64,000 nt of DNA, from the NCBI RefSeq assembly GCF_050587365.1, contig NZ_JBOBFV010000002.1, positions 310,001-374,000 on the forward strand. The letters run 5' to 3'. The DNA is from Plantibacter auratus (GTDB taxonomy: Bacteria; Actinomycetota; Actinomycetes; Actinomycetales; Microbacteriaceae). This document shows, one piece after another, positions 42,073-49,961 of the stretch (positions within the stretch are counted from its first letter, which is position 1; each line of letters begins with the position of its first letter). The notes beneath the pieces were generated by a model. The model made no database searches. It was not told the DNA's origin and saw only the letters and a program-made list of their open reading frames with translations. Position numbers and translations under genes: made by a program.

Positions 42073-42139
42073 GCTCGGACGGTTCCTTTCGGGGTGCGGA
42101 GCCGAGCACTGTCGTGACCGGCGGTGGTCGACCTTCGCC

Positions 42140-42164
42140 ACTAAATATAGCGGCCATATCTAGT
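42140..42164. promoter_or_regulatory. AT-rich imperfect palindrome between Gfo/Idh operon and ROK gene
   Basis: The 25-base segment 42140-42164 (ACTAAATATAG, centre CGG, CCATATCTAGT) is an inverted repeat broken at a few positions. It is much richer in A/T than its surroundings and sits in the 117-base gap, 25 bases before the ROK start. It is likely an operator of the ROK regulator, which would control both directions. Confidence 0.65.
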
Positions 42165-42189
42165 AATGCAACCCTGCTACAGTCACCCC

Positions 42190-43386
42190 ATGGCGGAACC
42201 GGGGATCGAGACGGGCAGGGCGAGCGTCGAACTCGTCGCCGCCTACGCCTTCGACCACGGTGCGTTCACGGCGAGCGACGTCATGGACGAGACCGGCCTG
42301 ACCCGCGCGACCGTGCTGAACGCCTGCGACGCCCTCGCCGACCGCGGCTGGATCCGGGAGCTCGACGACGCACGGGCCGCCGGCGACTACCGGCGAGGAC
42401 GACCCGCCAGGCGCTACGAACTCGCCGCTGACACCGCGTTCGTCGTCGGACTCGACGTGGGCCAGCATCGGGTCGCGGCGCTCGTCGCGACGCTCCGTGG
42501 TGAGGTCGTCGGCCGCGCTGAACGCCCCATCGCGGGTGGGGACGAAGACCCAGACCTCCGCCTCGCGACCGCACGGACCGTCGTCGAGGAGGCGACCGCG
42601 CAGGCCGGTGCGACCCCGGGACAGGTACTCGTGACCGCCGTCGGCGTCCCGGCACCGGTGGACGCGCACGGCCGCTCCCCGCGCGGCGATCACGACTACT
42701 GGGCCCGGATGAACCCCGACTTCGCGAGCCGCCTCGGCCCCTGGGGCGACGTCGTGCTCGAGAACGACGCCAACCTCGCGGCCACGGCCGAGCGCGCCCT
42801 CGGAGAAGTGGCGCGCGAGTCCATCGCCGTCCTCCTGGCCGAGGCGAGCTTCGGCGCGGGACTCATCGTGGACGGCGTACTGCTGCACGGTGGGGCCGGC
42901 GGTGCAGGCGAACTCCGCGTGCTCGGCATGGTCGAGGGCGTCGGTTCGCCGGAGGGCCTCGACGGTGCGGCACGGTCGTGGCTGGAGGAGGATCAGCGAT
43001 CCGGCGCCGTGCCGGCGGCCTCCCCACTCGCCCGCATGCCGATCGGCAACCTCGATGTCGGCCGCATCATCGACGCCGCAGCCTCGGGCGACGCCTATGC
43101 CGGCAGACTCGTCGAACGTCTCGGGGAGCGCCTCGGGCGGGTGTGCGTCCTGCTCGGCAGCCTGCTCGACGTGGACGAGGTCGTCGTCGCCGGCGGCGTG
43201 GCCCGCGTCGCCTCACCCGTCATCGCCGCGGCTCAGACCTGGCTCGACGAGGGGACCTACGCCCCGACGCCGATCGTGCGGGCGTCGCGACTCGGCGCGG
43301 ACGTCGTCGCCCTCGGTGCGATCACCCGGGCCGTCGCGACGATCCGCTCCCAGCCGTGGCGCTTCGCCGCTGCGATCCCGCGCTGA
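42190..43386 (+). CDS. ROK family transcriptional regulator
   Basis: 398 residues from MAEPGIETGR. N-terminal winged helix (about 10-70; FTASDVMDETGLTRATVLNACDALADRGWI) then the ROK domain (about 85-385; VVGLDVGQHRVAALVATL, LENDANLAATAERALGEV, GGAGGAGELRVLG). The zinc-binding CxCGxxGC motif of ROK kinases is missing and the phosphate motif is degenerate, so it is a regulator, not a kinase. Divergent from the Gfo/Idh-ThuA operon, which it most likely represses. Confidence 0.88.
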   Translation: MAEPGIETGRASVELVAAYAFDHGAFTASDVMDETGLTRATVLNACDALADRGWIRELDDARAAGDYRRGRPARRYELAADTAFVVGLDVGQHRVAALVATLRGEVVGRAERPIAGGDEDPDLRLATARTVVEEATAQAGATPGQVLVTAVGVPAPVDAHGRSPRGDHDYWARMNPDFASRLGPWGDVVLENDANLAATAERALGEVARESIAVLLAEASFGAGLIVDGVLLHGGAGGAGELRVLGMVEGVGSPEGLDGAARSWLEEDQRSGAVPAASPLARMPIGNLDVGRIIDAAASGDAYAGRLVERLGERLGRVCVLLGSLLDVDEVVVAGGVARVASPVIAAAQTWLDEGTYAPTPIVRASRLGADVVALGAITRAVATIRSQPWRFAAAIPR

Positions 43387-43426
43387 GCGGCCAGCACACG
43401 GCGCAGATCGGCCCGGACACGGCGCA

Positions 43427-43459
43427 GGGCCCCACCTTCCGCCAAGATCGGTGGGGCCC
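43427..43459. terminator. Hairpin after the ROK gene
   Basis: Perfect 10-bp arms GGGCCCCACC (43427-43436) and GGTGGGGCCC (43450-43459) with a 13-base loop, 40 bases after the ROK stop. A factor-independent terminator without a U tract. The remaining ~190 bases to the SDR gene hold no feature I can support. Confidence 0.7.
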
Positions 43460-43647
43460 TGTGAGCGGTGTCACCGCAGTGCGAACAGTCGTTCCGGCCG
43501 TACTCGTTCAGACCGTTCGCAGGGGACGGGCGACGCAGAGCGGGCCCGTGTGCTTCAAGATTCGCAGCAGAAACGCGTTCATCCCGCCCCGAACGGTCGT
43601 TAAGAATCGCTCTTCTTGTCGATTGCTGAAGTTCTGCGCGAGCGCGA

Positions 43648-44652
43648 CTACTGCACCGACCATCCGCCGTCGGACGGCAGGATGACGCCGTTGATGTTCA
43701 CGCCGTCGTCGCTCAGCAGGAAGGTGATGGACGCCGCGAGCTGCTCCGCGGTCGCGATCGTCGGGATCGCCGCCTGGAACGGTCCGAGCCGCGCCGAACC
43801 CGCCTCGGAGACGTTCGGCGGGAAGGGGATCCCCGTGGCGACACCACCCGGAGCGACCGCGTTGACCCGGACGCCGTGCGGTCCGTACATGAAGGCGGCG
43901 CTCTTGGTCATGCCGACGACCGCGTGCTTCGAGGTCGTGTAGGCGTTCCCCGAGGCGTTGCCGCGAAGCCCGGCCTCGGACGCGATGTTGACGACCGAGC
44001 CGGATCCGGCCGCGACCATCGACGGCAGGACCGCGCGGGTCAGCTTGAAGGCGCCGGTGACGTTCACGCCCATCACCCGCTCCCAGGTCGCGTCGGAGGT
44101 CTCGTGAAGCGGGGAGAAGTCGTCGTTGATGCCGGCGACGTTGGCGAGCGCGTCGATCCGCTCCCCTGCCGCGGCGACGATCGCGTCGATGTCGTCCTGC
44201 TTCGTGATGTCGCCGGCGACCGTGACGAGGTCGGCGTCCGGCAGGCTCGAGGCGAGGTCGGCGAGCTTGTCCTCGAAGAGGTCGACGGCCACGACCCGGC
44301 CGCCTTCGCGGGCGACGCGGGATGCCGTGGCACGGCCGATGCCGGAAGCGGCCCCGGTGACGATCACGGTCTTCCCGACGAACCGGCCGACGGTGATGCG
44401 CTCCTGCCACCCCTGGGGCGCGTCGTCGACGGGTGCGACGCCGTCGTTCGCGGCAAGCACGAGGTCGTCGATGAGCGACTGGGGCAGCTTGCCCTGGCTC
44501 AGGGCGACGAGCTGCTGGAGCGGGAGGCCCGAGATCGGGGCGAGCTGCGATTCCTCGGTGCCCAGCTGGGTGAGGAGGCCGCGGATGAGCGGTCCACCGG
44601 TGGGGTCGGCGAGCCACGCGGCGATCGGAGTGTTGGCGGTGAGGGCGCTCAT
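43648..44652 (-). CDS. SDR family oxidoreductase with ~90-residue N-terminal extension
   Basis: 334 residues from MSALTANTPI (AAGGAACCCC site upstream). Residues 1-90 form a helical, Leu-rich extension (IAAWLADPTGGPLIRGLL, then GLPLQQLVALSQGKLPQSLIDDLVLAAN) that I do not recognise in plain SDRs. The Rossmann motif TGAASGIG is at 99-106, with the NAYTTSKHAVVG active-site YxxxK and a VNAVAPGGVATG loop. The TetR gene is divergent across a palindrome, so regulation is probably substrate-dependent. Confidence 0.88.
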   Translation of the reverse strand: MSALTANTPIAAWLADPTGGPLIRGLLTQLGTEESQLAPISGLPLQQLVALSQGKLPQSLIDDLVLAANDGVAPVDDAPQGWQERITVGRFVGKTVIVTGAASGIGRATASRVAREGGRVVAVDLFEDKLADLASSLPDADLVTVAGDITKQDDIDAIVAAAGERIDALANVAGINDDFSPLHETSDATWERVMGVNVTGAFKLTRAVLPSMVAAGSGSVVNIASEAGLRGNASGNAYTTSKHAVVGMTKSAAFMYGPHGVRVNAVAPGGVATGIPFPPNVSEAGSARLGPFQAAIPTIATAEQLAASITFLLSDDGVNINGVILPSDGGWSVQ

Positions 44653-44710
44653 GGGGTTCCTTCGTTCTCGGGAGGGCGATGAGCGGCGGGACCGCATGGG
44701 CCTCGATCCA

Positions 44711-44732
44711 TACCGGACATCATTGTCCGGTA
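44711..44732. promoter_or_regulatory. TetR-type operator palindrome between SDR and TetR genes
   Basis: Perfect 9-bp inverted repeat TACCGGACA (44711-44719) and TGTCCGGTA (44724-44732), spacer TCAT, in the 173-base gap between divergent genes. Classic size and symmetry for a TetR-family operator. It would let the TetR protein repress both itself and the SDR gene. Confidence 0.82.
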
Positions 44733-44825
44733 CACGTTACGCCCTCCAGGTCATGGCCACCAAGCCCTCACGGCGGGCTCCCAGCCGGGTGCTCAGGACC
44801 GGCCGCGCGGCGTTACGCTACCGGG

Positions 44826-45383
44826 ATGTCGTCCACGCCCCCGAAGCCGAACCGAGGCCCGAGCGCGGGACCCGAGAACCGCCGAGCGCTCGTCGCCGCA
44901 GCGCGTCAGGTGTTCGCCGCGGACGGCTTCAGCGCTCCCCTCAGTGCGGTCGCGAAGCGGGCGGGCGTCGGACAGGGCAGCCTGTACCGACACTTCCCCG
45001 ACCGACTCTCCCTCGCGCTCGCAGTGCTCGACGAGAACGTCGGTGAGTTGGAGGAGCACACCGGGCTGCCCGATGCGACCCTCGACACCCTGCTCGACGT
45101 CGTGATCGACCAGGCCCTCGTCACCTCGCCCTTCGTCGAGGCGATCCTCGGCGAGGGCGACGACCCCCGCGTGATCGCGCTCGGCACCCGCCTCGACCGC
45201 CTCGCGCACGCCCTCCATGCGAAGGAACTGGCTGCGCACCGCATCGCCGACCACGTCGAGCCCGACGACATACTCATGGCGATCTCGATGGTGGGAGCAA
45301 CGCTCACCCGCATCCCCGATTCCCATCGAGCCGACACCGCGGCGCGCGCGAAGGCGATGTTCCGCCGCTCGTTCGGCCGATGA
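44826..45383 (+). CDS. TetR/AcrR family transcriptional regulator
   Basis: 185 residues (MSSTPPKPNRGPSAGPENRR). HTH at about 20-62: LVAAARQVFAADGFSAPLSAVAKRAGVGQGSLYRHF, the canonical TetR signature. The C-terminal effector domain is short and helical. It is divergent from the SDR gene and is likely to use the 44711-44732 palindrome. The downstream gene is 125 bases away and may have its own promoter. Confidence 0.9.
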   Translation: MSSTPPKPNRGPSAGPENRRALVAAARQVFAADGFSAPLSAVAKRAGVGQGSLYRHFPDRLSLALAVLDENVGELEEHTGLPDATLDTLLDVVIDQALVTSPFVEAILGEGDDPRVIALGTRLDRLAHALHAKELAAHRIADHVEPDDILMAISMVGATLTRIPDSHRADTAARAKAMFRRSFGR

Positions 45384-45508
45384 ACCGGGGCGGAACGATC
45401 GCTGCGGCTGGGGCGGTGGCACAGGAAACACGCGAACCGTGTGCCGACAGCCCATTGAGGCGCGCGAGGGACGACCGTAGGGTCGAAGGGACAGAGAAGG
45501 GGTCCGCC

Positions 45509-46135
45509 ATGCAGGCCAGCGCGTTCGCGTCGATCGACGTCGACACCATCCGTCGGTCGCTCGGCGAACCGGATCCCGCCGCGACGGCCAAGATCATGGA
45601 CGAGCTCGACGAGAACTGCCTCGCCTTCCTCGCCCACTCGCCGTTCTGCACCATCGCGACGTCCGACGCCGACGGCCGGTGCGACAACTCCCCGCGCGGG
45701 GACTACCCCGGGTTCGTCCGCGCGCTCGACACCCGAACGCTCGTGATCCCGGAGCGCCTCGGCAACCGGCTGGCCGACTCCCTGCAGAACATCGTCCAGA
45801 ACGGCCACATCGGCATGCTGTGCTTCGTCCCCGGCATGAGCGAGACCCTACGGATCAACGGCACGGCCACCGTCACCGACGACCCGGCACTGATGGCGAT
45901 GCTCGAGCAGGACCACGTGACGCCGCAGCTCGCGATCGTCGTGCGCACCGAGGAGGTCTACCTGCACTGCGGGCGGGCACTCCTCCGCGGCGGGCTGTGG
46001 GACGCCGAGATGCAGGAGCTCGCGGCCGAGGTGCCGAGTGCGGGCCGGATCTGGGCGAGCATGTCGGGGCTGAGCACCGAGGTCGGCGACGCCATCGACG
46101 AGGCGGTCGCCGTCGGGAACCAGAGCCTGTACTGA
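45509..46135 (+). CDS. Pyridoxamine 5'-phosphate oxidase family protein (FMN-binding split barrel)
   Basis: 208 residues from MQASAFASID after a GAAGGGG site. The segment CLAFLAHSPFCTIATSDADGRCDNSPRGDYPGFV and LVIPERLGNRLADSLQNIV are the MSMEG_1061-type PNPOx-like motifs; it binds FMN or F420 and acts on an unknown substrate. It is followed by a PDR-type reductase, which could supply or use electrons from the same flavin. Confidence 0.85.
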   Translation: MQASAFASIDVDTIRRSLGEPDPAATAKIMDELDENCLAFLAHSPFCTIATSDADGRCDNSPRGDYPGFVRALDTRTLVIPERLGNRLADSLQNIVQNGHIGMLCFVPGMSETLRINGTATVTDDPALMAMLEQDHVTPQLAIVVRTEEVYLHCGRALLRGGLWDAEMQELAAEVPSAGRIWASMSGLSTEVGDAIDEAVAVGNQSLY

Positions 46136-46148
46136 TGACTGGGAGCAG

Positions 46149-46255
46149 GAGGGATTCCTGATGCGCAATCGCGCGGGCATGACCGGTCCTGATCTCCAGA
46201 TCGGCGATGCTATCGATATGAGGGATTCCTGATGCGCAATCGCGCGGGCATGACC
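46149..46255 (+). repeat. Direct duplication of the reductase start region
   Basis: A 36-base segment containing GGGATTCCTGATGCGCAATC occurs at 46149-46184 and again at 46220-46255, offset 71 bases. It includes the RBS, the start codon and the first seven to eight codons. The upstream ATG (46161) opens a 23-codon ORF ending at a TGA (46230-46232) that overlaps the true ATG (46232), giving TGATG. Confidence 0.9.
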
Positions 46256-47176
46256 CCGCTCATCGTCCAGGAGATCGTGCGCGAGACGCCGACCATCGTC
46301 AGCGTCGTGCTCGCCGATCCGGAGGGCCGCCGGCTCCCGCCGTGGGACCCCGGAGCGCACATCGACCTGCAGCTCATCACCCGCCACGAACGGCAGTACT
46401 CGCTCTGCGGTGATCCGGCGGACGAATACCGGTACCGGATCGCTGTCCTGCGGGAGGAGCACTCGCGGGGTGCCTCGCACTACATCCACAACTTCCTCAA
46501 GGTCGGTCGCAAGGTGTTCATCCGGCCGCCGCGGAACCTGTTCCCGCTCTCGGACGCGAAGCGGCATCTGCTGCTCGCGGCCGGCATCGGGATCACGCCG
46601 CTGCTCTCGATGGCGAGGCGGTTGGCCGCGGGCGACGCCGACTGGACCCTCGTCTACGCAGTGCGCACGCGGGAGGACATCGCGTTCGCGCCGGAACTCG
46701 AAGCCCTGGGCGACCATGTGCGGATCCATGTCAGCGCGGAGAGCGGCCGACTCGACCTGGCAGGCCTCCTCGTGGGACTCGAGCCGGGCACCGACGTGTC
46801 GGCCTGCGGGCCGCGCGGGTTCACGGACACCCTCACGAACCTGGCCGAGACGCTGCCCGAGGACTGCCGGTTGCACCTCGAGCGGTTCGAGCCGAAGCCC
46901 CGCTCCTACCTGCCGAACACGGCGTTCACCGTCGAGTGCGCGAGGTCGGAGCGGACCGTGGAGGTTCCCGCCGGGCAGACGATGCTGCAGGCGATGCAGG
47001 CCGCGCGGGTCGGTGTCGCCGGGTCGTGCATGCGCGGCGTCTGCGGCTCCTGTGCGGTGCAGGTGGTGGACGGGACGCCGGAGCATCGCGACTCCCTGAC
47101 GACCGACGACGCGTCGATGATCATGTACCCGTGTGTGTCGCGGTCGCTGACGTCGACGCTCGTGATCGACGCGTAG
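46232..47176 (+). CDS. PDR/VanB family oxidoreductase (FMN reductase + ferredoxin)
   Basis: 314 residues. Flavin-binding RQYSLCG (55-60), NAD-binding AAGIGITP (116-123), and a C-terminal plant-type [2Fe-2S] domain with Cys266, Cys271, Cys274 (CMRGVCGSC) and Cys301. It transfers electrons from NAD(P)H via FMN and iron-sulfur to a Rieske oxygenase partner, as in VanB and phthalate dioxygenase reductase. No Rieske oxygenase lies nearby, so its partner is elsewhere or is the FMN-binding protein before it. Start region is duplicated (46149-46255). Confidence 0.88.
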   Translation: MRNRAGMTPLIVQEIVRETPTIVSVVLADPEGRRLPPWDPGAHIDLQLITRHERQYSLCGDPADEYRYRIAVLREEHSRGASHYIHNFLKVGRKVFIRPPRNLFPLSDAKRHLLLAAGIGITPLLSMARRLAAGDADWTLVYAVRTREDIAFAPELEALGDHVRIHVSAESGRLDLAGLLVGLEPGTDVSACGPRGFTDTLTNLAETLPEDCRLHLERFEPKPRSYLPNTAFTVECARSERTVEVPAGQTMLQAMQAARVGVAGSCMRGVCGSCAVQVVDGTPEHRDSLTTDDASMIMYPCVSRSLTSTLVIDA

Positions 47177-47194
47177 GCGGCGCAGCGCGCCCCC

Positions 47195-47668
47195 GGCCCC
47201 CGAGCACCCCATCCCGGTCCCTGAGCACCCCATCCCGGTCCCTGAGCCTGTCGAAGGGCGACGTACCCCCGTGGGCACTTCGACAAGCTCAGTGACCGGA
47301 GGAAGACACGACGACCAACAGCGGATCCGGTCCCAAACCGGACAACCCACCCCGGTCCCTGAGCACCCCACCCCGGTCCCTGAGCCTGTCGAAGGGCAGT
47401 GCACCCCGTGGGCACTTCGACAAGCTCAGCGACCGGGTAAAGGCGCAGCGGCCACAAGAGGGGAGCCGGTCCCTGAGCCTGTCGAAGGGCGACGTACCCC
47501 GTGGGCACTTCGACAAGCTCAGTGACCGGAGAAAGGAACCCCGGACCAGGAGGTCCCAGCCCCAAACCGGAACACCTACCCCGGTCCCTGAGCCTGTCGA
47601 AGGGCGACGTCATTCGTGAGCACTTCGACAAGCTCAGTGACCGATGGAATAGGGCTCAGTGACCGGAG
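47195..47668. repeat. Array C: four hairpin pairs of the dispersed repeat
   Basis: Full plus copies begin at 47237, 47375, 47468 and 47583; each is followed 16-17 bases later by an inverted copy (47276, 47413, 47506, 47621). Truncated plus fragments (GGTCCCTGAGCACCCC type) precede the first two. Each pair could form a ~22-bp stem with a few mismatches. The ~510-base gap between the reductase and the dehydratase genes contains only these elements. Confidence 0.9.
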
Positions 47669-47684
47669 GAAGGCACCCCGGTAG

Positions 47685-48518
47685 TCAGGGACGCCAGGTG
47701 GCGTCGGCGGAGGCCAGGACCGTACCGTCGGCGGCACGCACGACGACCGAGGTGCCCTCCGGGCCGTCCGTCCCCGCGATGCGGAACGCCGTGTCGACGA
47801 GCACCGGCGCCTTCGCCCGGAAGCGGACCGACGCGAGCCGACGACCACCGGCGTTCGCGGTGAGGGCGTCGAGCACCAGGATGCGGGTGAGCGGGCCGTG
47901 CACGAGGAGGTCGTCGAGCCCCTCGACCTCACGCGCCCACTGCCGGTCGTAGTGGATGCGGTGCGTGTTGCCCGTCACGGCCGAGAAGCGGAACAGCTGG
48001 CGGGAGTCGAGCGAGCGGGTCACGGTCCAGTCGGCTCCGGCGTCGGGATCGAGCGCGTCCTCGGCTGCCACCTCGGGCGCCGCCGTCCGCGGGGAGGGCA
48101 CCGCGGGCTGCGCCTCGAGGAACACGTCGTGCCAGGTGCTGCGGACGGCGACCTCGCCGTCGACGAGGTACTCGCGCACGAGGTCGGCGAAGACGAGCCG
48201 TCCGGCCCGCCCCTGCTTCTCGACGAGCGAACCGAGCCTCGTGCGCTGCGTGACCACGTCGCCGTAGCGGAGGGGCGACAGGAACTCGGTGTCCTCCCCC
48301 GCGTACATGCGACGCGGCAGGTCGATGACCGGCAGCACGCCGTCCTCCGCCGGTGAGCCGTCCTCCCGGAGCTGCGCGAACGGCGTCTCGAACGGGAAGT
48401 GGACGCCCTCCCAACCGGTGGGGAGCCCCTCTCCGAGGACCGGTTCCGGTGCCGCGGTCGCGAAGGTGCTGCGGTACCAGGAGGCGGGACGCAGATCGAG
48501 CGTCTCCTCGCGGTCCAC
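47685..48518 (-). CDS. FAS1-like dehydratase / MaoC-type hydratase (mesaconyl- or itaconyl-CoA hydratase-like)
   Basis: 277 residues from a GTG start at 48518. Two hot-dog segments are visible: the first around LRYGDVVTQRTRLGSLVEKQGRAGRLVFADL, the second around DSRQLFRFSAVTGNTHRIHYDRQWAREVEGLDDLLVHGPLTRIL, whose NTHRIHYD is the catalytic hydratase motif. Adjacent to a CaiB-type CoA-transferase (1-base overlap at 48518), which strongly suggests a C4/C5-acyl-CoA pathway such as mesaconate or itaconate/citramalate breakdown. The lyase partner is not present. Confidence 0.82.
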   Translation of the reverse strand: MDREETLDLRPASWYRSTFATAAPEPVLGEGLPTGWEGVHFPFETPFAQLREDGSPAEDGVLPVIDLPRRMYAGEDTEFLSPLRYGDVVTQRTRLGSLVEKQGRAGRLVFADLVREYLVDGEVAVRSTWHDVFLEAQPAVPSPRTAAPEVAAEDALDPDAGADWTVTRSLDSRQLFRFSAVTGNTHRIHYDRQWAREVEGLDDLLVHGPLTRILVLDALTANAGGRRLASVRFRAKAPVLVDTAFRIAGTDGPEGTSVVVRAADGTVLASADATWRP

Positions 48519-49792
48519 TAGATCACCCCGTCGGAACGCAACGCGGCGATGCGGTCGGCGTCGTACCCGGCGAGCGCCGTGAGCACGTCGTCCGCATGTT
48601 CGCCCATGTGGTTCGCGGGACGGTCGGTGGTCGCGGGGGTCGCGCTCAGTTTGATCGGCTGGCCGAAGGAGCGGAGGGTGCCGAAGGAGCCGTAGTCGGT
48701 CTCGACGACCATCTCGCGTTCGGCGGTCCCGGGGTCCTCGACGACCTCGCCGATGGTCTTGACAGCGGTGAGCGGGACGACGTCGCCGGCCAGTTCCTCG
48801 AGCTCGGCGCGGGTGCGGTCCGCGAACCAGGAGACGACGAGCGGCTTGACGCGTCGGGCGTAGACCTCCTCGTCGAAGCGCTTGCGCATGGTGTCGATCT
48901 CGGGGTCGGCGATCGCCTCGGGCGTGCCGAACAGCTCGCAGCTCGCCTTCCAGAGCTTGTCGGTGTACGCGCCGAAGAACACCTGGCCGTCGGCGCAGGG
49001 GAACAACTCGTAGGGTCGCACCCAGGCGTGTTCGTTGCCGGACGGCGAGGCGACGGTCCCGTCGACGGTGTAGTCGACGACGGCGGTCTCGGTCATCGCG
49101 ATGATGCTGTCGACCTGGGCGACGTCGACGAGCTGGCCCACGCCGGTGCGCTCGGCGTGCCGGAGGGCGGCGAGTGTGCCGATGACGCCGAACATCGTCG
49201 CGGACAGGTCGCCGATCGTGACGCCGACACGCACGGGCGGCTGGTCCGCGTAGCCGTTCATGGACCAGAGCCCGCCGGCGGCCTGCGCCGTGTTGTCGAA
49301 CGCCGGGCGGCGGCTCCGGGAGCCTGTCTGTCCGTAGCCGGAGATCGCGGTGTACACGAGTTTCGGGTTGATGGCGGCGAGCGCCTCGTACGGCAGGCCG
49401 AGCTTCGCCATGGTCCCCGGGCGGAAGTTCTCGACGAGGATGTCGGCGCTCGCGACGAGGTCGCGCAGCACCTCCTTGCCGGCGTCGCTCGCGAGGTCGA
49501 GCGCGAGGCCGAACTTGCCGCGGTTGTACTGGCCGTAGTAGCCGCTGAACTCCTCGTCGCCGTCACGCAGGTAGGGCGGGAAGCCCCGGGAGACGTCGGG
49601 GTCGTTCGGGTTCTCGATCTTGATGACGGTCGCGCCGAGGTCGGCGAGCATCGACGCGGCGTAGGGACCGGCGAGGACGCGGGAGAGGTCGAGGACCACG
49701 ACGCCCTCGAGCGAGCCGGGCGGGACGGCGAGTCGTTCCGTGGCGGCGAGGACCGCTTCGGTGTCGGCTCCGGTCGACGGCTGCTCGGCCAT
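48518..49792 (-). CDS. CaiB/BaiF family CoA-transferase (class III)
   Basis: 424 residues. VVLDLSRVLAGPYAASMLADLGATVIKIENPNDPDVSRGFPPYLRD is the class III N-terminal motif, DILVENFRPGTMAKLGLPYE and GYGQTGSRSRRPAFDNTAQAAGGLWSMNG follow, and SEFFGAYTDKLW-type residues lie in the middle. It moves CoA between acyl acids. Coupled to the hydratase gene, so it likely activates the acid that the hydratase acts on. A 12-base palindrome CACCCATGGGTG lies 60 bases upstream (49852-49863). Confidence 0.9.
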   Translation of the reverse strand: MAEQPSTGADTEAVLAATERLAVPPGSLEGVVVLDLSRVLAGPYAASMLADLGATVIKIENPNDPDVSRGFPPYLRDGDEEFSGYYGQYNRGKFGLALDLASDAGKEVLRDLVASADILVENFRPGTMAKLGLPYEALAAINPKLVYTAISGYGQTGSRSRRPAFDNTAQAAGGLWSMNGYADQPPVRVGVTIGDLSATMFGVIGTLAALRHAERTGVGQLVDVAQVDSIIAMTETAVVDYTVDGTVASPSGNEHAWVRPYELFPCADGQVFFGAYTDKLWKASCELFGTPEAIADPEIDTMRKRFDEEVYARRVKPLVVSWFADRTRAELEELAGDVVPLTAVKTIGEVVEDPGTAEREMVVETDYGSFGTLRSFGQPIKLSATPATTDRPANHMGEHADDVLTALAGYDADRIAALRSDGVI

Positions 49793-49938
49793 GCGTGTCC
49801 TCCTGATCGCTGTACTCCGTACCCGTCAACGGTATCGGGCGATGGAGGCCCCACCCATGGGTGAACCCCACACCTCCCGCGCCGATCCATGGACCGCCCG
49901 TCCGTCACCGACGATGACGGGTGTGCATCACGACCGGG

Positions 49939-49957
49939 ATAGGTGAGGCTAGGCTTA
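49939..49957. promoter_or_regulatory. DtxR/IdeR-type iron box before the FecCD operon
   Basis: ATAGGTGAGGCTAGGCTTA agrees at 14 of 19 positions with the DtxR consensus TTAGGTTAGGCTAACCTAA and ends 5 bases before the ATG at 49962. Binding by a ferrous-iron-loaded DtxR/IdeR protein here would block the promoter or start. Moderate match only. Confidence 0.6.
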
Positions 49958-49961
49958 CTTT

